Below, piece after piece: positions 9,184 to 18,537 of a DNA stretch of 35,376 nucleotides. Below the pieces are notes generated by a model. It did no database searches, had not been told where the DNA came from, and saw nothing but the letters and a program-made list of their open reading frames with translations. This stretch comes from Microcystis novacekii Mn_MB_F_20050700_S1 (GTDB lineage: Bacteria; Cyanobacteriota; Cyanobacteriia; Cyanobacteriales; Microcystaceae), in NCBI GenBank assembly GCA_007096045.1, contig SFAU01000168.1, positions 1 to 35,376 of the forward strand, read 5' to 3'. Positions within the stretch are counted from its first letter, which is position 1. Each line of letters opens with the position of its first letter. The position numbers and the translations under genes were made by a program.

Positions 9184-9226
9184 TCGAGTATAACAGAGGC
9201 AGGGGGCAGGAGGCAGGGGGCAGGGG

Positions 9227-9345
9227 TAGGGTTGATTCATAGTAGGGTTGATTCATAGTAGGGTTGATTCATAGTAGGGTTGATTCATAGTAGGGTTGAT
9301 TCATAGTAGGGTTGATTCATAGTAGGGTTGATTCATGAATCAACG
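9227..9345. repeat. 16-bp tandem repeat, seven copies, ending in a palindrome
   Basis: Seven identical copies of tagggttgattcat start every 16 bases from 9227 to 9323, separated by the dinucleotide ag. The last copy runs directly into its own complement (gaatcaac), making an 18-bp perfect palindrome centred near 9336. A G-rich stretch (gcagg/caggggg) precedes the array. A related array in opposite orientation closes the window at 35274-35376. There are no unique spacers, so this is not a CRISPR. The 370 bases from 9157 to 9526 hold only this array, the hairpin before it and the mini-element after it. Confidence 0.95.
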
Positions 9346-9417
9346 CTTACAGACGGCTGCTGATATATCTGTAATAATTTAAGAGTCACTCCACTTGCAT
9401 TTGAACAGAACAAGAAC

Positions 9418-9482
9418 GTAGGTTGGGTTGAAGCATGAAACCCAACGCCCGCATAGTTTACGCTACCGCTAACCCATCCTAC
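9418..9482. mobile_element. 65-bp mini inverted-repeat element
   Basis: The ends gtaggttgggtt and aacccatcctac are inverted repeats with one mismatch. Inside, gttgggtt and aacccaac form a second hairpin next to the left end. It carries no coding capacity and looks like a dispersed non-autonomous element. Related sequence (ggttgggtt / aacccaacc) recurs near 19182-19297. Confidence 0.55.
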
Positions 9483-9526
9483 AAATAATTGTCTCTCCCT
9501 ACTTATTGGATGTATGAGTAAACAGG

Positions 9527-9846
9527 ATGAAAATTCGTTATGAACTGATTATTTACTGGAGTAATGAGGAGCAACTATTTATCGTTGAAGTTCCAGAACT
9601 TGCCGGATGTATGGCTGATGGAGAAACTTATCAAGAAGCTGTGCAAAATGCTGAAATCATTATTCAACAATGGATTGAAACAGCACAAGAATTAGGGCTC
9701 TTCTCGGCTTTGTGTGATAATTTTTGCTTATGGAATCTTGAAATGCTTACTGGACAAGACTTTTAAGACTATTTTGCGGATATTCTATCAGTATAGACCT
9801 CGTTTCCACACTTCCTGAACCGAAAGGACGTTTATTATTTGCTTGA
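9527..9846 (+). pseudogene. hicB: HicB-family antitoxin gene interrupted by an insertion
   Basis: The first 57 codons encode a typical HicB antitoxin N-terminal fold: YELIIYWSNEEQLFIVEVPELAGCMADGETYQEAVQNA. From the codon after ELG the frame reads a foreign tail (LFSALCDNF...) to a stop at 9766. The normal HicB ending, PEPKGRLLFA-stop, is found in another frame at 9814-9846. About 115 bases therefore separate the two halves. The inserted stretch begins ggctcttctcggctttgtgtg, written here as two parts (ggctcttctcgg, ctttgtgtg), which resembles the terminus of an ISL3-type element; its far end is not a clear partner. No hicA toxin gene is visible upstream. The 79-residue product could still be made but lacks the C-terminal strand. 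Confidence 0.75.
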
Positions 9847-9987
9847 ACAACCGCAGGAATAGTAAAAATGGGTGTTGTAGATAACAATAAAATTAGAAAT
9901 TTCCTCGATTAAGGATTGTGGGGAGTTATTATCAAATAACCTAGACATTAGGATAAATTATCGGGTATTTTATCTCATCGCAAGGCA

Positions 9988-10458
9988 CTACTTAGAACGG
10001 GGCGACTTGTGGGGAAAGTTAGAAATTAATAGGCAAATAATCCCGATATTAATAAAAACGTCGGCCAGATTAAAAACAGGAAAATTAATCAATCTAAAAT
10101 CGAGAAAATCCACCACATAACCAAACAAAAAGCGATCAATGCCATTGCCGAAAGCCCCTGCTAAAATAAAACCGTAGGCTAATTGTTCCCAACGACTTAA
10201 ATGCGGTCCAAAGTAAGCAAAAGCCATTAATCCCAAACTAACCAATAAGGATAGCCATTTTAGCCAACCAACACCGCCCCGAAAAGCACTAAAAGCCGCC
10301 CCGGTATTAATCACATAGGTGAAATGAAAAACCCCCGGAATAATCGGGAAAGTATCCCCAATTTGCTCGAAACTCTGCACGGTTATATACTTAGTTACTT
10401 GATCTAAAATTAGACCAATCACCGCCACTATCCAAAACCAGCGATTCTTTTTTAACAT
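9988..10458 (-). CDS. lspA: lipoprotein signal peptidase (signal peptidase II)
   Basis: This inner-membrane aspartic protease cleaves the signal peptide of diacylglyceryl-prolipoproteins. The 156-residue form starting MLKKNRWFW has four hydrophobic segments and all family motifs: LDQVTKYI, the NTGAAFS loop, GNGIDRFLFGYVVDFLDF with the first catalytic Asp, and FNLADVFINIG with the second. An in-frame ATG at 10542 would add 28 hydrophobic residues ahead of the usual start. I chose 10458 because LspA proteins begin just before the first membrane helix. The protein ends with a short basic tail. It lies downstream of bioY on the same strand, about 170 bases away. Confidence 0.92.
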   Translation of the reverse strand: MLKKNRWFWIVAVIGLILDQVTKYITVQSFEQIGDTFPIIPGVFHFTYVINTGAAFSAFRGGVGWLKWLSLLVSLGLMAFAYFGPHLSRWEQLAYGFILAGAFGNGIDRFLFGYVVDFLDFRLINFPVFNLADVFINIGIICLLISNFPHKSPRSK

Positions 10459-10628
10459 TAGAGTTCTTGCATAATTAATTTTTGAGAGTTCAAAAATGAG
10501 AAAAAAAGCCATAAAATTGCATAAAATACCTAAATAGAGCATTTAATTGATTAATTCTCATTATTAATTCTCCTGACTCACCTAACGGAAAATTTTTGAT
10601 TTTTGCAAGAGGTCTATTGGCTGTGGCA

Positions 10629-11279
10629 TCAATAAAATAATAATTTACGGAAGAAAAAAGCAATAATTACCACCACACAAATTACTACTAATTGCCCTAA
10701 AAATGGCCAGACTGAATAATTCATAAATAGGGTGGGCAAACTATCGGGAAAGGTGATTTGACTAGCTTGGGGCTGAAAAATCGACAATCCCAGCATATAT
10801 AATAAACCGCACAGATGAATCACTAACAAACCGGCAAAGGCACTTAAAGCTAGGGTTTCTATCTTGGCGCGCCAGCGAAAAGCCAACCAACCACACAGCC
10901 ATGCCCCCGGCATAAAGCCTAAAATATAGCCAAAACTGGGTTCTTTCAGATAACCCATTCCCCCACCCAGGGCAAACACGGGCAACCAAGTTAAACCGAG
11001 AAAAATATAGGCCACCTGGGCAAGAAGCCCGGCATTTTTGCCCCCCAGACAGCCCGTTAACAATACTGCCCCAATTTGGTAAGTTATGCCCAGTTTTTGC
11101 GAAGATAGACCCGTAGCCGACCAACTAGCTAGGCTTACTGGAACAAATGTACTAAAGATTGTCAGCAACAAACCAATCAAGGCCCAGAGTAACTCATTGG
11201 GAACCGATGCGGAAACGCGCCGCGGCGGAGAGCCTCGTCCTCGACGTGATTTAGGTTGCCTGTTGGGGTTGGTATTCAC
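10629..11279 (-). CDS. bioY: biotin transporter BioY (substrate-binding component)
   Basis: This 216-residue membrane protein is the biotin-binding S component of an ECF-type transporter. A basic 27-residue N-terminal extension (NRQPKSRRGRGSPPRR) precedes about six transmembrane segments. The family signature is visible as a long GGxGYL...PSFGYILGFMPGAWLCGWLA stretch with the conserved glycines and proline. The start is GTG. The gene overlaps the end of bioB by 29 bases in another frame, indicating translational coupling. No ECF ATPase (bioM/ecfA) or bioN gene is in the window, so it acts either alone or with shared energising subunits. Confidence 0.93.
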   Translation of the reverse strand: MNTNPNRQPKSRRGRGSPPRRVSASVPNELLWALIGLLLTIFSTFVPVSLASWSATGLSSQKLGITYQIGAVLLTGCLGGKNAGLLAQVAYIFLGLTWLPVFALGGGMGYLKEPSFGYILGFMPGAWLCGWLAFRWRAKIETLALSAFAGLLVIHLCGLLYMLGLSIFQPQASQITFPDSLPTLFMNYSVWPFLGQLVVICVVVIIAFFFRKLLFY

Positions 11280-12345
11280 CGGGGATGGGGGCTTCTCCTC
11301 CTATTAAACTAAGATCAGCCAACATCGCCTGATCCTGTTGGGGGGGTTGTCCTAGAGTGGTCAAATAATGCCCAATCAGCATAGCATTAATTCCCGATTT
11401 TAGCCCCAGATTTTGCAATTCTCCCATCACTGCCTCTCGTCCCCCGGCATAACGGAGGATTTGTTGGGGTAAAATAAACCGGAAAATAGCGATCGCTTTT
11501 AGGGCAGTAAAAGGGTCTAGTTTGGGTAAATGACCTAAAGGGGTGCCACTTCTGGGGTTTAATAGGTTAATCGGCACTGATTCCACTTCTAATTCCCCTA
11601 GGGAAAAAGCTAAATCGATGCGATCAGTCCAACTTTCCCCCATACCGATAATTCCCCCCGTACAAGCTTGAATTCCCGCCGCTTTCAGGTTTTTTACCGT
11701 TTCTACCCGATCCTGCCAACTGTGGGTGGAGACGACGTTAGGATAAAAATTCTCGGAAGCCTCCAGATTGTGATTATAACGGGTAACTCCGGCTTCTTTT
11801 AAGGCCTGCGCTTGGGCAAGGGTTAACTCTCCCAGGGCGCAGCAGGGTTTAATCTTGGCCGTTTCGATGATTTCTTGAACTGTGGCCAGTATTTCCTCGA
11901 ATTCCTGCGATTTAGGGCTATTGTACTTTAATCCCCGACCTTGACTAACTAAACAGAAGCGTTTGGCCCCCGCGTCGGCTGCCGCTTTCGCATGGGTGAC
12001 GATTTCCTCGCGACTTTTTAAACCGTAGATAGGCGAATCTTGACCGGGATGGTGGGCGGATTGGGAACAAAAACTGCAATTTTCCGAACAACTTCCCGAT
12101 TTTATGTTGATAATGCTACATAAATCCACCGTATTGCCACAACAGGCCTGACGAATGCGATCGGCAGCCTCACATAAGCTGAAAATATTTTCCTGACCTT
12201 CGATCGCAGTTAAAGCTAGGGCCTCTTGCTTACTGAGTCGATCGCCAGCGATAATCTGATTAGCCCTAGTCTGTAACCAGTTTTTTAAGGGTTCTCCCTC
12301 CACGGGGATAGATTGAGTAGCGGTGTGTGTAGAGACTTGTACCAC
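11251..12345 (-). CDS. bioB: biotin synthase
   Basis: This 364-residue radical SAM enzyme inserts sulfur into dethiobiotin, the last step of biotin synthesis. The radical SAM cluster motif CSENCSFC gives C86, C90 and C93, followed by SQSAHH. Further signatures are GAKRFCLVSQGRG, RYNHNLEASENFYP (2Fe-2S cluster region), GGIIGMGES, and VPINLLNPRSGTPLG. The roughly 30-residue N-terminal extension and a short C-terminal tail are outside the core. The start is GTG. The 3' end overlaps bioY by 29 bases, forming a bioB-bioY synthesis-and-uptake operon. No BirA-type operator palindrome is evident in the 129 bases before the gene. Confidence 0.97.
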   Translation of the reverse strand: MVQVSTHTATQSIPVEGEPLKNWLQTRANQIIAGDRLSKQEALALTAIEGQENIFSLCEAADRIRQACCGNTVDLCSIINIKSGSCSENCSFCSQSAHHPGQDSPIYGLKSREEIVTHAKAAADAGAKRFCLVSQGRGLKYNSPKSQEFEEILATVQEIIETAKIKPCCALGELTLAQAQALKEAGVTRYNHNLEASENFYPNVVSTHSWQDRVETVKNLKAAGIQACTGGIIGMGESWTDRIDLAFSLGELEVESVPINLLNPRSGTPLGHLPKLDPFTALKAIAIFRFILPQQILRYAGGREAVMGELQNLGLKSGINAMLIGHYLTTLGQPPQQDQAMLADLSLIGGEAPIPGEYQPQQAT

Positions 12346-12474
12346 GTCGTTTATGCTCTGACTAAGTTAGGCTGATCTTATCATTATTCAGTTACGCTGA
12401 AAGCTCTAAAAAACTTTAGAAAAAATACCTTTTTGTGCTAGACTACCCGCAAAAGTTATCTTGTCTCCGATTTT

Positions 12475-13020
12475 ATGAAAGTTATTCCGACGGAAATTCC
12501 TGATGTTTTAATCATTGAACCACAAGTTTACGGAGACGATCGAGGTTTTTTCTTGGAGAGTTTTAATCAGAAAGATTTTCGAGAAAAAACTGGGGTTAAT
12601 ACCACTTTTGTTCAGGATAATCACTCTATGTCCTTAAAAAATGTCCTGCGAGGATTGCACTATCAAATCCCCAATCCCCAGGGTAAACTGGTGCGAGTGG
12701 TGAGCGGTAGTGTTTTTGATGTGGCCGTGGATGCGCGTCAAAGTTCTCCCACTTTTGGGCAATGGGTAGGCTGTGTTTTAAGTGCGGAAAATAAACGGAT
12801 TTTCTGGGTTCCCGAAGGTTTTGCCCATGGCTTTCTAGTCCTCTCCGACCGAGCCGAATTTCTCTACAAAACCACTAATTATTATTATCCCCAATACGAA
12901 AAAACTATTTTATGGAATGATGCCGATTTAGGGATTGATTGGCCCCTAGATACCCCGCCGATTCTCTCCCCTAAAGACCAAGCTGGACAACCCTTTAACT
13001 CCGTGGAAGTTTTCCCCTAA
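12475..13020 (+). CDS. rfbC: dTDP-4-dehydrorhamnose 3,5-epimerase
   Basis: This 181-residue cupin epimerase is the third step of dTDP-L-rhamnose synthesis. Motifs: YGDDRGFFLESFNQKDF near the N terminus, the catalytic histidine in NVLRGLHYQIPNPQGKLVRV, and the VPEGFAHGFLVLSD segment, followed by the YKTTNYYYP tyrosine segment. Length is normal. It is the first gene of the three-gene operon rfbC-rfbD-rfbA, with a five-base gap to rfbD. A TAGACT hexamer about 30 bases upstream could be a weak -10 box. Confidence 0.95.
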   Translation: MKVIPTEIPDVLIIEPQVYGDDRGFFLESFNQKDFREKTGVNTTFVQDNHSMSLKNVLRGLHYQIPNPQGKLVRVVSGSVFDVAVDARQSSPTFGQWVGCVLSAENKRIFWVPEGFAHGFLVLSDRAEFLYKTTNYYYPQYEKTILWNDADLGIDWPLDTPPILSPKDQAGQPFNSVEVFP

Positions 13021-13025
13021 AGACG

Positions 13026-13901
13026 ATGAAAAAAGTTTTACTAATTGGTGCTAAAGGTCAAGTAGGACAAGAGTTACAATTAACTTTACCGCAGTTAGGT
13101 GAAGTTATTAGTATCGGTCGAGAAGAACTAGATTTAACTAACTCGGAAAAAATCCGCCAGTTAATTAGGGAAATTTACCCCGATTATCTGGTTAATGCTG
13201 CCGCTTATACGGCAGTAGATAAAGCCGAAACCGAGCCAGATTTAGCCTATTCTATCAATGCTATAGCCCCGAAAATCATGGCGGAATCTGCCGAGAAAAT
13301 TAAAGCTAAATTTCTCCATATTTCCACCGATTATGTCTTTGATGGTCGGAAAAATACCCCCTATCTAGAAACCGATCTCACTAATCCTTTAGGGGTTTAT
13401 GGACAATCAAAGTTAAGGGGAGAAGAGGAGATTAAAACTGTTAATTCTCAGGCAATTATCCTGCGGACTGCTTGGGTTTACGGCAGTTATGGCAAAAGTA
13501 ATTTTGTCAAAACTATGCTGAGATTAGGTAAGGAAAGAGAGGAGTTAAAAGTAGTTGTTGATCAGGTGGGAAGTCCCACTTGGGCAAAAGATATCGCCAC
13601 GGCCATTACTCAGCTTCTAATTAATGTCGATAATCCCGCAGGAATCTATAATTTTACTAATAGCGGTGTTGCCAGTTGGTTTGATTTAACTAAAGCGATT
13701 TTTGAGGAGGCAAAAATAAGCGGTATTCCCCTAAAAATTCAGAGAGTAATTCCCATTACTACTGCTGAATATCCTACCCCAGCAGTGCGTCCGGCCTACT
13801 CGGTTCTTTCTGGTCAAAAAATCTCGCAACAATTGGGTTATATTCCTCCCTATTGGCGAGATTCTCTCAAAGCTATGCTCAACCAACTATTTAATCTTTA
13901 A
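13026..13901 (+). CDS. rfbD: dTDP-4-dehydrorhamnose reductase
   Basis: This 291-residue short-chain dehydrogenase fold enzyme makes dTDP-L-rhamnose with NAD(P)H. The nucleotide-binding motif GAKGQVGQEL is at residues 8-17. NAAAYTAVDKAE, STDYVFDGRK and the catalytic YxxxK in VYGQSKLRGEE follow, and the late RPAYSVLSG is the sugar-nucleotide end. Length is normal. It is the middle gene of the operon, five bases after rfbC and four before rfbA. Confidence 0.95.
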   Translation: MKKVLLIGAKGQVGQELQLTLPQLGEVISIGREELDLTNSEKIRQLIREIYPDYLVNAAAYTAVDKAETEPDLAYSINAIAPKIMAESAEKIKAKFLHISTDYVFDGRKNTPYLETDLTNPLGVYGQSKLRGEEEIKTVNSQAIILRTAWVYGSYGKSNFVKTMLRLGKEREELKVVVDQVGSPTWAKDIATAITQLLINVDNPAGIYNFTNSGVASWFDLTKAIFEEAKISGIPLKIQRVIPITTAEYPTPAVRPAYSVLSGQKISQQLGYIPPYWRDSLKAMLNQLFNL

Positions 13902-13905
13902 AACT

Positions 13906-14979
13906 ATGAAAGCACTAATTTTATCTGGTGGTAAAGGTACGAGGTTACGTCCCCTCACTTATACTGGGGCAAAACAGTTAGTTCCCGTTGCCAATAAACC
14001 GATTTTATGGTATGTAATCGAATCAATTGTCGCCGCAGGAATTACCGATATTGGTATTATTATCAGTCCCGAAACTGGGGAAGAAATTCGTCAGACCACG
14101 GGCAATGGTGAACAGTTTGGTGCTAAGATAACTTATATTCGCCAAGATCAACCTGCTGGATTAGCTCACGCGGTTAAAACTGCCCAATCTTTTCTAGCAG
14201 ATTCCCCCTTTATTATGTACTTGGGTGATAACCTGATTGAGGATGATTTATCGCCATTTTTAGACTCTTTCCAAAGACAGTCCCTTGATGCTTTAATTCT
14301 CCTGCGAAAAGTGTCTAATCCTAGTGCTTTTGGGGTGGCAAAAGTAGATGAAACTGGCAAGGTTTTATACCTAGTCGAAAAACCCAAAGAACCCCCCTCA
14401 AATTTAGCTCTGGTAGGGATTTATTTTTTTGCCCCCACCATTCACCAAGCGATCGCATCTATTCAACCTTCGGCCCGGGGTGAGTTAGAAATTACCGACG
14501 CTATCCAAGAATTAATCAATCAAAACAAAGCAGTAGAAGCGAATAAACTGCTGGGTTGGTGGTTAGATACCGGTAAAAAAGATGATTTATTAGAAGCAAA
14601 TCGGATTATCCTCGATACCAGTCTAGAAATCGCTTTACAGGGAGAAATTGATGCTAATAGTCAGGTGATCGGACGGGTAAAAATTGGTCAGGGTAGTAAA
14701 ATTATTAATAGTACCATTCGCGGCCCTGTCATTATTGGAGAAAATTGTCACATTGAGAATTGTTTTATCGGTCCCTATAGCAGTATAGCTAATGGCACAA
14801 AATTAATCGATGCCGACATAGAACACAGTGTAATTCTCAAAGATGCCACGATTATTGGCATTCATCAGCGCATAGTTGATAGTGTTATTGGACGACGGGC
14901 AAAATTAGAAATTGCTCCCCAACGTCCGAAAGCTTTACGCTTTATGATTGGGGATGATTCCCATGTGGAATTAGTTTAG
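13906..14979 (+). CDS. rfbA: glucose-1-phosphate thymidylyltransferase, long form
   Basis: This 357-residue nucleotidyltransferase activates glucose 1-phosphate with dTTP, the first step to dTDP-rhamnose. The signature LSGGKGTRLRPLTYTGAKQ opens the protein; GDNLIEDDL, the VEKPKEPPSNLALVGIYFF stretch and GWWLDTGKKDDLLEAN follow. Unlike the short RmlA (about 290 residues), it has a C-terminal left-handed beta-helix of hexapeptide-like repeats from about residue 245, as in long RmlA/StrD-type proteins. Regulation or specificity may therefore differ from enterobacterial RmlA. It is last in the operon. rfbB, the 4,6-dehydratase, is not in the window. Confidence 0.92.
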   Translation: MKALILSGGKGTRLRPLTYTGAKQLVPVANKPILWYVIESIVAAGITDIGIIISPETGEEIRQTTGNGEQFGAKITYIRQDQPAGLAHAVKTAQSFLADSPFIMYLGDNLIEDDLSPFLDSFQRQSLDALILLRKVSNPSAFGVAKVDETGKVLYLVEKPKEPPSNLALVGIYFFAPTIHQAIASIQPSARGELEITDAIQELINQNKAVEANKLLGWWLDTGKKDDLLEANRIILDTSLEIALQGEIDANSQVIGRVKIGQGSKIINSTIRGPVIIGENCHIENCFIGPYSSIANGTKLIDADIEHSVILKDATIIGIHQRIVDSVIGRRAKLEIAPQRPKALRFMIGDDSHVELV

Positions 14980-15112
14980 TGTTCGGGGATTAATTGCTCC
15001 TTATAATTAATACCAGAAGAGCGAGAATTTCCCTAGCTAATTCGGCGGCAGTTTCCCAGTTTTTCCCAGAAAGATTGACATTTTCAGGACGAAAAAGCCC
15101 ACCTAACTATGT

Positions 15113-15118
15113 TATAAT
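15113..15118 (+). promoter_or_regulatory. -10 box of leuB
   Basis: A perfect TATAAT lies 34 bases before the leuB start codon. TTGACA at 15075-15080 is 32 bases away, too far to be its -35, so the promoter would rely on the -10 element or an activator. I place the start of transcription about seven bases after the hexamer. Confidence 0.5.
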
Positions 15119-15151
15119 GGAAATTCTGACCTATTTTACCGTTCTAGAACT

Positions 15152-16237
15152 ATGACGCAACAGTATCGCATTACCCTACTACCCGGCGATGGCATCGGGC
15201 CGGAAATCCTCGCTGTCACCGTAGAGATACTGAAAGTCATCGGTAAAAAATTTGACCTCCAGTTTGACTTCCAAACCGCTTTAATTGGAGGGGCAGCCAT
15301 TGATGAAACCGGCAGTCCTCTCCCCGAAGCAACCCTGAGCGCCTGTAAAAATAGTGATGCTGTTCTCCTGGCCGCTATCGGGGGTTATAAATGGGATAAT
15401 TTGCCCCGGCAGCAAAGGCCAGAAACGGGATTATTAGGCTTAAGATCCGGTTTAGGTCTTTTTGCTAATTTACGTCCTGCCACCATTTTTCCGCAATTAA
15501 TCGACGCGTCTAGTCTCAAACGGGAGATTATCGAGGGAGTGGATATCATGGTCGTCCGGGAATTGACCGGGGGTGTCTATTTCGGTCAACCGAAAGGGAT
15601 TTTTGAGACGGAAACGGGAGAAAAATGCGGTGTAAATACCATGGTTTACTTGGAATCAGAGGTGGACCGCATCGCTAAGGTGGCCTTTGAAATTGCCCAA
15701 AAACGCGGCAAGAAACTCTGTTCCGTCGATAAAGCTAATGTTCTTGATGTTTCCCAACTCTGGCGCGACCGGGTGACGAAAATGGCCGCTAATTATCCCG
15801 ATGTGGAACTTTCCCATCTCTACGTCGATAACGCAGCCATGCAGTTAGTCCGGGCCCCCAAACAATTTGATACTATCGTCACGGGCAATTTATTCGGTGA
15901 TATTCTCTCCGATGAAGCGGCCATGTTAACCGGTAGTATCGGAATGTTACCCTCCGCTAGTTTAGGGACTGCTGGGGTGGGAGTTTTTGAACCCGTCCAC
16001 GGTTCGGCCCCGGATATCGCCGGCCAAGATAAAGCCAATCCGATCGCCCAGATTCTCAGTGCTGCTATGATGTTAAAATATGGGCTAAATCAGCCTTTAG
16101 CGGCAGCAGCACTGGAAAAAGCCGTAGAAAAAGTCTTAGATCTCGGTTATCGTACTGGAGATATTTTCTCGCAGGGTATGACATTAGTGGGATGCCAAGC
16201 TATGGGCCAGGCTATCCTGAAAGTTTTAGAATCCTAA
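15152..16237 (+). CDS. leuB: 3-isopropylmalate dehydrogenase
   Basis: This 361-residue enzyme oxidises and decarboxylates 3-isopropylmalate with NAD+ in leucine synthesis. Visible motifs: [10 protein letters not shown] at the N terminus, the [16 protein letters not shown] substrate region, [25 protein letters not shown], and [19 protein letters not shown] with the metal-binding aspartates. [14 protein letters not shown] follows as the NAD-binding loop that separates LeuB from isocitrate dehydrogenases. Length is normal. The gene has its own -10 box and stands apart from other leu genes. Confidence 0.97.
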   Translation: MTQQYRITLLPGDGIGPEILAVTVEILKVIGKKFDLQFDFQTALIGGAAIDETGSPLPEATLSACKNSDAVLLAAIGGYKWDNLPRQQRPETGLLGLRSGLGLFANLRPATIFPQLIDASSLKREIIEGVDIMVVRELTGGVYFGQPKGIFETETGEKCGVNTMVYLESEVDRIAKVAFEIAQKRGKKLCSVDKANVLDVSQLWRDRVTKMAANYPDVELSHLYVDNAAMQLVRAPKQFDTIVTGNLFGDILSDEAAMLTGSIGMLPSASLGTAGVGVFEPVHGSAPDIAGQDKANPIAQILSAAMMLKYGLNQPLAAAALEKAVEKVLDLGYRTGDIFSQGMTLVGCQAMGQAILKVLES

Positions 16238-16316
16238 CAAAAGTGGCAAATTCGGAAATCGTCCTATACCATTGATTTAATAAATACGTCAATTTAATCG
16301 TGGGGAGACGAGTGAT

Positions 16317-16577
16317 ATGGTGGCCCTATCTCAAAAAACAGAACAGCAGCGTGTCGATATGGAAATCCCAATTTTGTTAGATCCTACTGTCTTACGGGCA
16401 GCCAGACGCATTTATCGCATCTACTGTACCCTCAATAGCAGAGTTAGTAAACGTCCTTTCGGTGTCGCTATTAACCGCGACAATCATCGCGGCCAATTGA
16501 TTTTTAACAATAAACCGATTCTTCTCCCCGGAGAGTGTTTCGTCCCGATTAAGCAAATCGAATCGGAAGCCTATTAA
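16317..16577 (+). CDS. small conserved-looking protein of unknown function
   Basis: This is an 86-residue soluble protein. It has no signal peptide or membrane segment. A helix rich in Arg/Tyr (LRAARRIYRIYCTL) is followed by a basic strand region and the ending LLPGECFVPIKQIESEAY. A good ribosome binding site (ggggag) lies 11 bases upstream. The coding look (no low complexity, codon use like its neighbours) supports a real gene, but I recognise no family. It sits 79 bases after leuB and 82 before uvrC on the same strand. Confidence 0.6.
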   Translation: MVALSQKTEQQRVDMEIPILLDPTVLRAARRIYRIYCTLNSRVSKRPFGVAINRDNHRGQLIFNNKPILLPGECFVPIKQIESEAY

Positions 16578-16659
16578 TTTTTGTGAAGATTTGCCCTAAA
16601 TATCTTGCCAAACGTCAGCTAATACCCACTGGCGTAATTTTTTTGTCTAATATAAAAAG

Positions 16660-18537
16660 ATGTTCGGGAATAATCTTAACTCTACCCTAATCCAAGACCT
16701 CGATCGCCTAGAAAATCGTCTTCGGGAAATTCCCCTCGAACCGGGGGTTTACTTCCTGCGCGACCAAAATGGCGAAATTCTCTACATCGGTAAATCCAAA
16801 AAACTCCGGTCTAGAGTCCGTTCCTATTTTCGTCCCAGTCAACCCCTCAGTCCCCGCATTGCTTTGATGGTGCGACAGGTGACAGAAATTGAATTTATCG
16901 TCACCGACACGGAAGCAGAATCTTTGGCCCTAGAAGCTAATCTAATTAAACAACATCAGCCCCATTTTAATACTCTCCTCAAGGACGATAAAAAATATCC
17001 ATACATTTGTATTACTTGGTCGGAAACCTACCCGCGCATTTTCATCACCCGCAAAAGGAGCATCAATAACCAAAAAGACCGTTATTATGGTCCCTACGTC
17101 GATACCAGACTGCTGCGCTACACTTTACACCTAATTAAACGCACTTTTCCCCTGCGTCAACGTCCCCAACCTCTTTTCAAAGACCGTCCCTGTTTAAATT
17201 ATGATATCGGTCGTTGTCCGGGGGTTTGTCAAAAATTAATTAGTCCCCAAGATTATCGAGAAACCTTGCAGAAAGTGGCGATGATTTTTCAGGGAAGGAC
17301 GGGAGAATTATTAGAGAAATTAAACGCAAGGATGCTAGAAGCGTCGGAAAACCTAGATTTTGAACAAGCGGCCACGATTAGGGATCAAATTCGCGGATTA
17401 CAGGCCCTTAATACCGATCAAAAAGTCTCTTTACCTGATGATACCGTATCCCGGGACGCGATCGCTTTAGCTAAGGACGAGCAGCATTGTTGCATACAAT
17501 TATTTCAGGTACGTTCCGGTCGTTTGGTGGGACGTTTGGGATTTTTTGCCGATAGTCAGTCAGCAAACGAGGGAGAAATCCTGCAAAAAGTCCTAGAAGA
17601 ACATTATTTATCGGTGGAAGGGGTGGAAATTCCCAGCGAAATCCTGTTACCCTGCGAATTACCGGAAGGTGAGGTGTTAGCGGGGTGGTTAAGGGAAAAA
17701 AAAGGTCGCAAAGTCGAGTTAACTGTTCCCCAACGGCAAAGTAAAGCGGATTTATTAGCTATGGTCGAGAAAAACGCTCTTTATGAGTTAGAAAAGACTA
17801 AAAGAAGCGCCGACCGGGATTTACAGTCTTTGCAGGATTTAGCGGTAATTCTCGATTTACCGGCACTACCCCACCGCATCGAGGGTTATGATATTTCTCA
17901 TATTCAGGGTTCCCATGCGGTGGCGTCGTCAGTGGTGTTTATCGATGGGGTGGCCGCTAATCAACATTATCGTCACTATAAAATCAAAAATCCCGAAGTT
18001 AAAATCGGCCATTCCGATGATTTTGCCAGTTTAGCAGAAGTAATTCGGCGGCGTTTCCGTCGTTATGCCGAAAATCCCGATAATATTGCCGAAAGTGATG
18101 ATTTTCCCGATTTGGTCATGATTGATGGGGGAAAAGGACAATTATCGGCCGTGGTGGCAGTTTTAGGGGAGATGAATTTATTAGAACAGGTAAAAGTTGT
18201 TAGTTTAGCTAAACAGAGAGAGGAGATTTTTTTACCCGGGGAATCCTCTCCTTTAGGGACAGATAAGGAACAACCCGGAGTGCAATTATTGCGTCGAGTC
18301 AGGGATGAAGCGCACCGCTTTGCTGTTAGCTTTCACCGACAACAAAGGATGCAAAAAAGTCGCCGTTCCCGTCTTGATGAGATACCGGGTTTAGGTTTTA
18401 AGCGACAAAAAGATTTATTAGCTCATTTTCATTCTCTGGATTATATTCGCGAAGCTTCCCTAGAACAATTGCAACAGGTGACAGGAATTGGGGAACAATT
18501 AGCTAAGGAAATTTATAATTATTTTCATCCTACGTAG
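16660..18537 (+). CDS. uvrC: UvrABC system protein C, excision nuclease subunit
   Basis: This 625-residue protein makes both incisions in nucleotide excision repair. Domains in order: N-terminal GIY-YIG nuclease ([20 protein letters not shown], about 29-48), the cysteine-bearing segment [15 protein letters not shown], a UVR motif ([17 protein letters not shown], about 229-245) that binds UvrB, and the RNase H-like 5' incision domain. That domain contains [20 protein letters not shown] and [13 protein letters not shown] with its catalytic acids. C-terminal helix-hairpin-helix motifs ([31 protein letters not shown]) end the protein. Length is normal. The 3' end overlaps the convergent PIN-domain relic by eight bases. 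Confidence 0.97.
   Translation: MFGNNLNSTLIQDLDRLENRLREIPLEPGVYFLRDQNGEILYIGKSKKLRSRVRSYFRPSQPLSPRIALMVRQVTEIEFIVTDTEAESLALEANLIKQHQPHFNTLLKDDKKYPYICITWSETYPRIFITRKRSINNQKDRYYGPYVDTRLLRYTLHLIKRTFPLRQRPQPLFKDRPCLNYDIGRCPGVCQKLISPQDYRETLQKVAMIFQGRTGELLEKLNARMLEASENLDFEQAATIRDQIRGLQALNTDQKVSLPDDTVSRDAIALAKDEQHCCIQLFQVRSGRLVGRLGFFADSQSANEGEILQKVLEEHYLSVEGVEIPSEILLPCELPEGEVLAGWLREKKGRKVELTVPQRQSKADLLAMVEKNALYELEKTKRSADRDLQSLQDLAVILDLPALPHRIEGYDISHIQGSHAVASSVVFIDGVAANQHYRHYKIKNPEVKIGHSDDFASLAEVIRRRFRRYAENPDNIAESDDFPDLVMIDGGKGQLSAVVAVLGEMNLLEQVKVVSLAKQREEIFLPGESSPLGTDKEQPGVQLLRRVRDEAHRFAVSFHRQQRMQKSRRSRLDEIPGLGFKRQKDLLAHFHSLDYIREASLEQLQQVTGIGEQLAKEIYNYFHPT

Noticed and set aside
9227-9345. CRISPR-like regular repeat spacing
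   Set aside because: The period is only 16 bases, copies are separated by two constant bases, and there are no unique spacers or cas genes.
10459-10542. 28-residue N-terminal extension of LspA
   Set aside because: It would add a further hydrophobic stretch ahead of the standard first membrane helix; family members begin near MLKKNRW.
15075-15080. TTGACA as the -35 box of leuB
   Set aside because: It is 32 bases from the TATAAT at 15113, about twice the spacing a sigma-70-type promoter allows.
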